Origin: Adlercreutzia muris
GTDB taxonomy: Bacteria > Actinomycetota > Coriobacteriia > Coriobacteriales > Eggerthellaceae
Direction: 5' to 3'
DNA: 64,000 nucleotides
Assembly (NCBI RefSeq): GCF_008831045.1
Contig: NZ_WAJS01000011.1
Location: 24,407-88,406, forward strand
The notes below the pieces were generated by a model that saw nothing but the letters and a program-made list of their open reading frames with translations, had not been told where the DNA came from and ran no database searches. Shown here piece by piece: positions 27,001 through 39,000 of the stretch (positions within the stretch are counted from its first letter, which is position 1; every line of letters begins with the position of its first letter). The translations under genes and the position numbers were made by a program.

Positions 27001-30000
27001 TGCGGAACAGCTCCACCGGGCGATCGGCGTAGACGCCCTCGTACTTGAAGGCGTAGTTCACCATGAGGTTGCTGGCCTTGTAGGTGGCCTGGGTGGTGCC
27101 CACGTTGTACTGGCTCTTGCGGGTGAGCCACTGGCCGGCGTCCAGCATGGTGCTATCGAAACGGCGGTTGGCGTTGGCGGCCTCGAAGGTGATCTGGAGG
27201 GAGGTGAACAGCGGCTTGGCGTAGGTCTGGTCCACCTCGGCGCTGTCGTAGGGACCCACCGCGGCCCCGGTGTTGGCGAAGCCCTTGATGGTATCCGTCG
27301 CCTCTGTAGCCTTATAAACATTATATGTTATAACGTCATCGCGGAAGAAGCTCTCGAAGTCGATGACGTAGTCGCCGTCGGCGTCGAAGGTCGGCAGGCC
27401 ATCGGCGTCGTAGACTACCTGCGCCGTGGCGTCGTCGATCTTCCAGGGACCGCTCACGCGACCGGCTTCCTTCAGCTCGCCCCACGTGACGGACTTCGTC
27501 TGCTCCACGCCGTCGCCGTCCACGTAGGTGAAGGTGAAGTCGGTGGCGTTGAACCAGCCGCCGTCGCACTCCAGGCAGGCGCAGGCAGCGCCGTCCTGGC
27601 CGCCGCAGGCCACGGCCTCGATGAAGGCCGCGTCGTCCTTGGTGTAGGTGTCGCCGACGATGGTCAGGTAGATCTGCTTGCCGTCGTGGGCGCCGCCGTC
27701 GGCCACCTGCTTGCCGCCCTCGAGTCTGCGGGGTCCGTCATAGGACACATAGTCGTCGCCCACCTTCACATAGGGAGCGTACTGGTAGCTGATGCAGGTG
27801 CCCTGGGCGTGGTCGTTGCACTTGTGATCGCCGTCGTTCACCAGGTAGGCGGGCACGTACACGTTCTGGAGGCGGAACACCTTGTCGCCGGCCGCGGCGA
27901 TGTTCTCGTCGAAGGTGCTCTTCAGCTTCACGCGGGACATATGGGCCGCACGGGTATGGTCCTCGGTGGGCTTGCCGGCCGCCGGATCGTCGAACTGGTT
28001 CTGGAAGCGCACCTCGTAGGTGGCCTTCGTGGGCGTCAGGTTGTCGGCATCGGCGTTGGCCACCTCCTGGCCGCCCACCAGATCGTACACCCGCTCATCG
28101 CCGTAGTCGTAGACGCGCTTGGTGTCGGTCTTCCAGGTGATGGTGTTGGTGGTGTAGCCGCTGGACGTGGAGGACGTGTAATCGTTGGCGCCGTTTCTCA
28201 GCCACGCGCCCTGGGGCACCACCGAGGCGTTGGCGGCGTTGTAGCCGTAGCTGTCGGTGCGGGTGATCACCTGGGTGCGGTAGTTCTCGTTGAGCACGCC
28301 ATGGCTGGTGGTATCTCCGCTATGATCGCCGTGGTTGTAGTTCTCGGTGTTGTCCGTCAGGGCGCCGTTGTTCTCGGTCTGGATGCCGGTGTTGTAGCCG
28401 TAGCGCACCTTGTAGCCCACCATCCAGGCAGTGTCGTAGGCCGAGTTGCGCGGCACCCAGGTGTAGGCCCAGCCGGTGTAGTTGTACTGGCGCTCGAAGG
28501 CGTTCACGATGCGCCACTGGTTGTTGGAGTACAGGGCCTTCTCCACGCTCGTCAGATAGGTGGCAGGGGCGGAGAAGCGGCTGTAGTCCACATGGGCCGT
28601 AGAGATGGCGTTGTCGATGTAGCTCTGGAAACGGGTCTCCTGGGCCGTGGTGCCATCGGCGTACAGCTTGTTCGCCTGCCCCTTGAAGATGTAGGGGCGC
28701 CCGAGCACCTGGTAGTCGGACACGGCCTGGCCCGAACCCCGATCGCCGTCGTAGGCGCGGGCGGTCTCGGCCGTGGCGTCGGCATCGCCGCCGTAGGGGC
28801 CCAGATCGATGGTGTAGCTCGTCACGAACTCGCCGTCGGGCAGGTTGATGGTCAAAGGCTGGTGGTCGCTCTCGTCGGCCACCTTGGTCAGGCGGTTGAC
28901 CACCGGCTTGCCGTCGGTGCCCACCACCGGGTTGCCGTCGGCGTCCTTGCCCTTCTTCACGTACTCGTACTTGGGCGCGCTCGTCCAGTTCGCGGCGTCC
29001 ATGAACTCGGGGGTGTAGTCGTAGGGGCGCTTGAAATAGATGATGGCGTCGCCGTCCTTGTTCAGGCCCTTGGAGAACAGGTAGGTCAGGCCCGGGGAGC
29101 CGGTGTCGTCGGCCGGGTCGGTCTTCTCGTGGTTCGACGGGCGCAACGACTCGTCCACCATGGTCTCCTTGCCGGAGGCGTCCACGAGGAACATGCCATG
29201 CTCGCGGATGCGGATGGTGCGGTTCACCGTGTGGGTGACCTCCTTGCCGTCGGAGGTGGTGAACTCGTAGGTGGAGGAGCCGGCCTTCTTCTTCCAGCCG
29301 TTGTCGGTGGCGGCGTCGGCCTCGGTCCAGGTGCTGTCCTTCTCCCAGGCAGTGGTGCGCAGGGTGATGAACACCTTGTCCATGTTGGCCGCGCGCTCCC
29401 AGCGGGCGTAGTTGGTCAGTGGGTTCAGGTGGGCCCACACGTTCGCGCCGTCCATGGCGCTGATGGAGCTCTCGGGGTTGCCCGTGTTCGCCCCGCTCGT
29501 GCGGAAGAACTTCAGGCCCGTGCCCAAATAGCCGTAGTACTCGGTGTCCTGATCGGGATAGATGGTGGGCAGCGAGTCGTTGATGCGGATGTTGTCGGCC
29601 GCCGAGATGTTGGTGCCCCAGGGCTTGTAGTCGTGGTCGCTGTAGCTGTTGTTGTTGCTGCCGGGCTCCCAGCGGTACAGGGACATGAAATAGCCCTCGT
29701 CGTCGGCGAAGATGCGCTGGTCGTCGTGGTTGTCCGACACATTGGTGTTGCCGGCCCAGCCGATGGAGCCCCGATCGCGCACCACGGACTTCTGCACGTA
29801 GTTGCGGCTCTCGTAGGTGATGACCGAGGAGGAGGTGCGCAGGTGGCGCATCTTGCCCTCGTCGAACTGGTAGTAGTGGTAGTGGTGGTGATAGGTGTTG
29901 TGGTAGGAGCACCAGCCCGACTTGCAGCAGGCGCCCACCCGGTGGAAGTTCTTGTAGCCCCAGGTGCCGCGGTTGTACTCGTCGTAGAAGATGTTCAGGC

Positions 30001-33000
30001 ACTCAGCGGCCCCGCCGGTATCGTAGTCGCCGTAGATGGTGCGCGCCTGCTTGTTGGCCTTGTCCTGGGCGTTGGCACCGTCGGCGCGCTGGTCGGGCGA
30101 GTCGTAGCGGGTGGCGGCGGCATGGACGTACTTGTCGCCGGAGTACTGGCCGCCGATGGTCATGTTAACCGTGGTAGTGGAGGCCACGGTGTTGTTGGCC
30201 GTGGGCTCGGTGGCCTGGTCAGTTTTGATGAAGCGGCCGGTCACCTCGAAGGACATGGCCTTGGTCCACTCGGCGGAGGAGGCCGAGAGGCTCTCGGAGA
30301 ACCACTGGCCCCAGTCGGGCATCTTCGGGTAGCCGTTGGCATCCAGGGTGCCCTGGTTGATGGTCACGTCGTAGGTGATCTTCTTCACCTTGAAGCGCGG
30401 CACCTGCTGGGTGTAGTCGTTGAAGGTGTCGCGGTAGGCGTAGGTGGGATCGGTGCCGAAGTCGGCCTCGTGGCGGTCGTAGGCCGCACTCGGGTTGGCC
30501 GCCAGATCCACGGGCTTGCCGCCCTTGTCCACCACCTTCATGAGGTTCAGGCGGAAGAAGTAGTTGCCCTGGTTGTCCAGCTGCACCGAGGTGGGGGTGG
30601 CCGCGCCCCCGGCCGTGGCCAGGGAGCTATAGTACTGCTGGCGGATGGTGTTGCCGTCCACCACCAGCTTCTTGCCGTCGCTGTACTCCACGGTCACCTT
30701 ATCCAGGTAGGACAGGGCCTGCTGCTTGATCTTGATGTAGTAGGCATCGAAGCCGTCGCCGGTGATCTCCTGGACCATCTCCAGGTGGGCACCGGTGTTG
30801 TAGGTGTAGGAGCCCACGGAGTTGTAGCGGGGGCTGCCGTTGGCCCAGTTGTAGCAGTAGTCGTAGTTGTGGTAGTAGGTGGAGTGGTTGTGCACCTGGT
30901 CCACGATGGAGCCGGCCTTGTCGCGCAGGGAGCCGTCAACGAAGCCGGAGCCGTAGATCCAGCGGGTGTTCTTGTCGTAGTAGGCCCAGTTGGAATAGCA
31001 GCCCGGGCAGCGGGTGTTGTAGAAGTTGGAGTTGCCCTGCTCCATGAAGAAGGTGCCCTCGGGGGCCACGGCGGAGATGCCGCCACGGGCGTTGTTGTCA
31101 TAGGGCGAGCCGTTGGTGGAGGTGCGGTTCGCCGGCTTGTAGGTGATGTTGCCGAGGTTCTCGTTGGGCGTGGTGTCCACCTGGCGGAAGTCCACGAGGA
31201 AGGAGCCCTGGGACTTGTAGCCAATGGCCAAGTTGCCCGAGGTCTCGTCGAGGGAGCTGCCCCAGCAGGCAGAATGGCCCGCCTGGCCGTGGGCGTCATT
31301 GGAGCCGGCGGAGTAATTCGTGAAGCGGGTGGCCTGGGCATCGCCGGTCAGGTAGTCGGCCCCCAGTTTCTGGGGCATGAGGTACCAGGACGGGTAGGTG
31401 CCGTCGGCCAGCTTCTCGTCATAGCCGCTGCTGGCGGGGTCCTTCGCGCTCCAACTGGGGGTGACGGTCAGCTTGCCCGGCTGCGCGCCGCTCGCGCTGC
31501 CGGAGGTATCGGGACCGGAGGACACCACGAGGCGGGCGCGGCGGATGTCAGTGGGCGTGTCGTCGCCGGTGAGCACGTCCTCGCTGCCGTCCTCGTTCAC
31601 GCGCACCAGACCGACGCAGATGACGGCCCCCTCGTCGATGGAGGCGCTCGCCTGCTTGTCAGTCACCTCGTCCACGGTGTAGCCGCCGGCCACGAGCAGG
31701 GCCGTGGCCTCTTCCACGGTCTTGCCCACGCACTCGGCGAACAGCTGGGCGCGCAGGTACTCCTCGGTGGGGCCGTCGGAGACGTACACCTTCACGGCGC
31801 CGCGGTTCTCGCGGTCCTCGGAGTAGTCGCCGATGCGCTCCACCTTGAACACGAGGCCGGCGGCCACGACGTTGTTCTTCTCATGGACGACGTCATTGGC
31901 CTCGTCCACGGTGTAGTGGTTGTCGGTGAGCAGCTGGATGGCCTCGGCCAGGGTCTTGCCGGTGTAGGCGCTCGCCAGCTCCTCCTTCTCCAGGTCGCCG
32001 GGGTGCTTGCCCTCGGAGATGGTCAGCTGCACGGTGCCGAGGTAGTCCTTGGCCGGCTGCGGCTTCACGGCCCACAGCAGGTCCTCGTCCGTGGGCACCT
32101 CCACGCGCTCCTCGCCGTCGGCGTACACGTAATTCGGGTCGAAGCGCGGGTCGGCGTACACGCCGGCCACGGCCGGCTGGGTCCAGGGGCCGCGGGTCAG
32201 GGCCAGGTCGATGAGCTGGCCGGCGGGCACCGCGTTGCTGTACTCCTTCACCGTGTCGGTCTCGACGAAGTAGCCCAAATCCAGCAGCTTCGCCCGGGCC
32301 TCGCTCTCGGTGAGGTAGGTGGTGGTGACGTTGCCGTCCTCATCGGTGGAGGTGGTGGGACGCAGGTCCTTGAAGGCATCGGGGCCCTTGGAGATGACCA
32401 CGGCCACCTGGCCGAGGGTGTCCACCTTGGTGGGATCGTCGGCGTTGTACACCGGCTCGGAGAGCTTCCGGGCCGAGATGATGAGCCCGGCGGCCACGGT
32501 ATCGCTGTACTCGTAGGTCACCTGGGCATCGGGAATCTCGAAGTTCAGGGGCGCCAGGGCCGCCTTCGCATCGGCCAGGGTCTTGCCCACCTGGTCGGCG
32601 GCCTCGTCCACCTCCTCGGCCGGGCCGGCGGACACGTACACGGTCACGACGGCCTTGGCGGTGTTGGTGGCCTCGCTCTTCAGCTCGGCGCGGATGACGT
32701 TGCCCTCAGCGATGCCGGGGCTCAGCCAATAGAGCTGCTCGCCGGCGGCGATGGCGCCGGGCTTGTCGGTCACGCGCTCGTAGGAGGTGGTGCCGTCCTC
32801 GGCGGTCACGAGACGGTACAGGTCGATGGCGTTGATATCCTCGGACCCATCGAGGGGGTGATAGGTGTCGTTACTGTTCTCGAAGCGCAGCTCGATGGTG
32901 TAGTCCGAATCGCGCAGCAGCCACTTGGCGGTCTTCTTCTCCGCCTCGGGAGCCTTGTCGAAGTCGCCGCCGGAATGCCAGTAGGTGAGCACCTTCTTGG

Positions 33001-36000
33001 AGGCGTCGTCGCGGTCGGCGTTCTCCTCCACGACCACTTTGCCGTAGGTGCCGTCGTCGTTGCGCACGAACAGCTGCTCGCCGGGGGTGTCCCCCGCCCC
33101 GTTCTGGGTGGCCAGCTCGGAGCCGCCGGGCACGACGAAGTACCCATCGTGCACGAGGGCCCCGTCGTAGGTGAAGAAGGCCACGCCCTCGGCGGGAATG
33201 GGGGTCGCGTCGGCGGCCATGGCATCGGTGCGGTAGCCGAGGGTGTCCGCGGCACCGTCGGCGCCGGGCACCGTCACCACGGTCACCTTCTGATAGGCGC
33301 CCTTCTCGTCGCGCACATAGGCCTGGGTGGCGCCGCCCACGAGGGCGGCCGGGTCGTCTACGGCCACATAGCCGTCGTGGACTGCCTTGGCATCGTAGCG
33401 GTAGAAGGCCACGCCGTCGGCGCTCGGGTCGGGATCGATCTCGAAGAGCGTGTCCACGATCTTCTCGAAGAGGCTCTTGTTCTCGTTCTCGTCGTTCTTG
33501 TCCTCCACAGCCTCGCCGGAATCCACGTCAGCATAGGCCGAGCGGCTCACGGCATCGAAGTACATCTTGGACACGAAGATGAGGGAGCGGTCGATGCGGG
33601 TGAGGGTGTAGTTGTCCGCCGTGCCGTTGAGCACCTTATCGCCGTTGAAGCCGTAGTTGGCCTTGTTGCCGTCGGCGGTGAGGGCGCCGCTCGCGGCGCC
33701 GAAGGCCGGCAGGTCCAGGGGCGCCTCGCGGAAAGAGTCTAAATGATTATATGTTGCAATGTTTATAGTGCGCTGGGTCTCGAAGTTGCTGTCGGTGTAG
33801 CCCTGGATGAAGACGTTCTGGTCGTCGACAGTCTTGCCGGCCATATCCTCGGCCATATCCTTCCAGGAGTACAGCTGGAACATGGTGGGCACCTCGATGC
33901 CCATGTCGTAGACCTGCTGCTCGGTGAGCAGGAAGCTGCCGTTGGCCTGGAGCGGGATGCGCACGCGGCCGTCCACCACGTCGAAGCCGTGGTCCCGCAG
34001 GGTGGCCTCGCTCACGGCCGCGGAACTGTAGGACAGAGCGCCGCGGGCCTGGAGCGAGCGGTTGGCGGTGCTGGTGCCCGTGGCGTACTCCAGCTCGAAG
34101 CCGGCCAGGCGCTTCTTGCCGGCCACCTCGGTGTAATAGGGCCACAGCACCACCTTGGTGGTGCTCGTCTGGGCCACCTTGCGACTGATCTGGTAGGGCG
34201 AGTAGCCGAAGATGCGGATCTTGCCCACCTTGTCATCGGGGAAGCACTTCAGGTAGCCGCGGGAGATGGTGTAGCCGATGGGATGGAAGCCCGTGTAGGC
34301 GCTCGTCTTACCGTTGTTGCCCACCACGGAGGCCTTGCCGGTCTGGAAGGTCTCCCACTCCACGGGGAACGTGATGTTCACGTCGGTATCGTCCAGCTTG
34401 GAGATGCCGGACTCGTTCTTCAGCGTGGCCCAGTAGTTGAAGGTCTTGGCGTAGGGCACGCTCACCTCGGTGCGGGTGCCGTCGGAGGCGTAGGCCGTGG
34501 ACTCGCTCACGGTCTTGCCCGTGTAGTTGTTCACGTTGCCGTAGCGCACGTAGGAGTGCACTTCCATATAGGGGCGGGCCACCGACAGGGCGGCGCACTT
34601 GCGCACCGTGTCGTAGCGGTAGTCCCGGGACAGGGCCTGGGCCTTGTCCTTCTCGGCGGTGTTCACGGCGGAGTTGTCCTGCCAGTCGGCCGTGCGCGCG
34701 CCGCGGGTGTCAAAGGCACCCTTCTGCTTCAGGAACAGGCGGGCGTGCAGAGTCTGGTTGTGCGGGTAGTACCAGTTGTAGTTCCGCGTGCCGTTGCTGC
34801 TCGTGGAGTAGTAGGTGCGGTAGTTGTTCACGCAGGGGGTGAGGGTCTTGTCGGTGCCGTTGACGAACAGGCCCGCCGCCGACCAGCTGTTGCTGTAGGT
34901 GGCAGTGTTGCCCACGGAGTTGTACCAGTCGGCCTTGCCCGTGGCGGTCACCGTGAGCTCGCCGGCGGCATCGGCGGGGTCGGCGTAGCCGTTGTTGGCC
35001 GAGCTGGCCGGCACCTTGGCATCGGCGTTCCACGAGGCGGCCGAGGCAGCCGGGCTGCTGTTGGCCGTCGTGTTGCCGTTGGCATCCTGCACCACCCAGT
35101 CCTCGGCCCCAGCGGAATTCTGCAGGCCGGGGCGCCAGGAGGGCTCCAGCGAATCGTAGTGGAAGTCCACCTGGTACAGATAGCAGTCGTCGATGGTGTA
35201 GGCCGTGGTGTTCTGGTGGATGGGGCCGGTGTAGTTCGCCGCGGTGTAGGCCTCACTCTTGCCGGCCACCGTGGGCACCGTGGTCGTGGCGTCGTAGCCC
35301 GCGTCGCCCGAGGGGGTGCGCACAAGGCCCACGGCCTCAAATCCGTCGATGGCATTCACCACGGTATCGCCCGCGGCGTCGCTGTTCCAGGCGTCGTGGA
35401 AGTTCAGAGTGGTGGCCGCGCCGTCGGCGCCGAGGAGCGCCGAGTCGGCCGGCACCGTGATAATGAACTTCTCGCCGTTGGGTTGGTAGAAGGTCAGGTC
35501 GATGGAATCAAGCTGGCCCATGGTCTTCAGCGCCGTGCCGATTTCCAGCTCGGCGGTCTTGAAGCCGCGCACCACGCCCCGGTAGCCGTAGTAGTTGTTG
35601 GTGTCCAGATCGGCGGCGTTGCCGGCGTTGGCCTCGGCATAGCCCGGGGCCAGCATGGCCTTCGCCTTCATGGACACGCTCTCGATGCGCATAGACAGCG
35701 TAGCCGCGTCGGAACGGGCGCGGGTGGCGTTGCGCAGGGTGAAGGTGTAACCGGCGCCGTCAGCCTTATTGGCCACCGACACCGTGGCGGAGTTGCCCGA
35801 GCCGAGCGTGCCGTTGCCCGTGCCGTTGGTGGTGCCGTTATCGACCCATTCGGGCGTGGAAACGCTGGTCGCACCGTTGGTCGGGCGGCTAGCGGCGTCC
35901 TTGAAGGCCGCAGCCTCCGAGGCGCCCAGGTACTTGTCCACCACGAGCTTCTTCTCCGAGGCGCGGTCGATGTTGCCGTAGAAGCTCGACAGCGGGAAGT

Positions 36001-39000
36001 AGTACATGGTGGAGGCCATGCGGTTGTCGTAGCTGGTGTTCACGGTGCCGCCGGCCACGGCCGTAGGCGTGCCGTGGGTGCGCACGTCGCCGTAGATGCG
36101 GGCCGTGAGCGTGGTGTTGCTGCCCGCCTTGGCCGGGGTCAGGCCGTCGGCCGGGTACTCCTCGTACAGCTCGGCGGCCATGGAGTTGTACAGCAGGCGC
36201 ACGTTGGCGATGACCTCGTAGTCGAAGGCGCCATCCGCATCCTCGCGCAGCTTGATGGAGGCGCCGGCGTCCTTCAGGGCCGCAAGGCCGGCCTCGGTCA
36301 GGGGCAGGTGCGCGATGGCCTCGTCCACCGAGGCGCCGTCGGTGCCGGCGGCCGTGGTGAAGTCGATGGCGGTACCGCCGTTCTTGACCAGCAGTTCGAT
36401 GGTGGCGTCGTCCAGGGTGACCGTGGCCACGGGCGCCGTTACGGTCTTGGAGCCGTCGGAGAGGCGGGTGACCTCCACCTCGCCGGTGGCGGCGTTCACC
36501 GAGCGGCGGTACTTCTGGCCGTCGGTCCCGGTGAAGTCCTCGGAGGAGGCGTGGGGCACCACCGTGGAACAGCCGTAGAGCCACAGCTTGCTCACCGTGC
36601 CGGCGCGGTTGGTCCACTTGGTGCTTGTCACCGTGGTGTCGGCCGGCAGCTTGGTGCGGGTGGCGTCGCCGTCGCGGTAGCGGTAGTAGCCGTCGATCTG
36701 CAACTCGTCGGCGATGAAGCCGCGGGCCTGCTCCACGATCTCGTTCGTGGCCCGCTGGTAGGTGCCGTTGGCGTCCTTGGTCACCTTCATCATGGACACG
36801 CCGTCGATGGCCAGGTCCAGGTATCCGTTCTCGGCCGTGGACTTCGACTTGTTGGTGAGGATGTACTCGTACCAGGCGTCCTCGCGCGGATTATCGCTCG
36901 TCTTATCGGGGGCGGCCAGGGTGTCGGTGAAGCGCGGGGTGGCGTGGTCCTGGCCCACCTTCCAGCCCTCTCCTTCCCCGTTGCCGAAGTCGAGGTAGCT
37001 GAAGTCGCCCTCGCCCCAGCGGTAGGGCACATTGGTGATGGGGCGGTACAGGGTGCCGCCGATGACCTGGCTGTCCACCTTGTTGCCGGCGGCGTCCAGC
37101 GTGTAGGTGAGCGGGCGGTGGGTGGTCTGGTCCACCTCGATGTTGCCCTCGCCGGTCTTGCCGCCGGTCCAGTTGAAGTAGGTCTGGATCTCCGGCTCGG
37201 CCGTCAGGGGGTTCATCTTGGCATAGTCGCCGTCGATGGTGCGGGTGTCCTTGTTGGCGTTCCAGCTCTCGGTCTTGTACTCGGTGGAGAACTGGCCGTC
37301 CAGGCTCATGACCGTGGCGCGGGTGGGCACGCCGTGCATCTCGATGACGGCGGCGTCGGCGGCCGTGGGATCGGCCTGAGTCACCTTGGCGGCGAAGCCG
37401 GGCAGGTGGAAGGTGACGCGGGTCACGTACAGCTCGTCTTTGCACGCGGTATGGTTCGGGTTGGCGGCATCGTCGTTGTGGCCGATGCCGTTTTTGGCCG
37501 TGCAGTCGTCGGCGTGGGCAAGCCAGGCCTCGCTCGGAATGGAGACGACCCAGTTGCCCGCGGCGTCGCGGGTCACGTAGTCGGCCAGGGCCAGGGGCTG
37601 GTACTTCGCCGTGCCGTCGGCGCGGGTGAACACCTTCTCGCCGGTGGGGTTGCCGTCGCCATCGGTGTAGGAGGCCGTGGTGTCGGCCGCGCCGCCCATC
37701 TGGTGGATGGGAAGGCTGGGCACGGTGGGCACCGTGATGGTCTCGGTGGCGAAGGAGCCGTCGCCCTGCATACGGTTCACGCTCGTGGCGCGCGAGAAGG
37801 TGGTGTCGGCACGGCCCACGGCGTAGATGTCCACCGTGTAGCCGGCGAGCATCGCCTTCACATCGCTCTCGCCCATCGCCTTCAGGCCCGCCAGGTCGGC
37901 CTCGGGGGCGATGAAGTCGCTCTGATGCTCGAAGTCGCCCTCGCCGGCGCGGGCCGCCGCGGCCTTCGCATCGGCCATGGGGCCGGCCAGGATGGCGGCC
38001 AGGGCCGGGCCGTTCACGTACAGCGTCTTGGCATCGAAGCCGCGCCACTGGCCGTCCACCAGCTCGCCGTAGATGGCATGGTTGCCGGACGGATCACCGC
38101 CGTCGTAGTTGGCCACGCCGCCCACCACGTTGCCCGTGGAGCCCGTGGTGCCGAAGCTGGCGCCCTTGTCGTCGCCAGCGGCCACATAGCCGGTGCCCAA
38201 GGTCACGCGGGCGGAGTCCAGGGCGTAGTTGGAGTTGTTAGTCAGCGGGAAGCGCCAGCCGGAGTTCATGGAGCCCATGAGGGTGTCGATGGGCGTGTTC
38301 GGCGTCGCGGTGTCCGACCACTCCATGTTGGCGGTGACATCGCCGGCCTTGTCGGCGTACAGGAAGGTGTAGGAGTCAATGCGCGGCTTGATGGGGTCCA
38401 CCTCGGCCACCAGGGTGGCGGCGTCGATGCGGTCCATGCCGTTGGAGCGGTCGTAGGCCGCGATGTACCCGTCGTAGCGGTTGCTGCCCAGGGCCTTGCG
38501 AGCGATGGCCGCCTCGCCGAATTTATCGGCCGTCTTCTCCTGGAGGATGCTGCCGCCGGCGATCTCGTCGCTCCACTGGCCGTACATGTCAGCTGTGTGA
38601 TCCCAGGTGCCGGCGCTCTGGAAGGCACCGGCCAGGGTGCCGGTGGCCGCGCCGTCCAGCAGCGTGTTGTCGAGCACCGTGGCGCTGTTGGCGTCGTAGT
38701 CGGTGTTGAACACCGACTCCAGCTTCACGTTCTTGTCCACCACGTCGGTGCGGCCGAGCACATCGATGGCCGCGTTGGCGTCCTCGCGCACACCCGCATT
38801 GAAGTGGGCCACGTCCACGCGCAGGTTGTGGAAATAGCCGTCGTTCCACAGGGAGGCGGGCATGACCAGGTTGCCGTCGGTATCGTAGGAGGCGCCGCGG
38901 GCAACAGCCGTATCCAGGGTAAAGGTATAGGTGATGCTCACCGCCCCTGCGGTGGTCTCGTCCTTGACCCATGTGGTGCCGTCGGTACGGGTGGTCGTCG

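Larger units (their letters stand above)
11215..31450 (-). other. Central mixed region of the giant protein, mostly unrecognised beta-rich sequence
   Basis: The frame stays open and protein-like. Recognisable fragments include DUF11-like text (FGQTFTSQLTAYNYGD near 21.6 kb), many acidic Thr/Tyr-rich linkers with DADGN- and DENGN-type turns, and a PEPEPVDPESPDGG spacer near 26.1 kb. Aromatic-rich segments occur at 23.7-23.9 kb (WQYRVSSESASYDYLYW), which resemble carbohydrate-binding or fibronectin-like beta-sandwiches. I cannot assign firm families and list no sub-boundaries. Confidence 0.4.
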
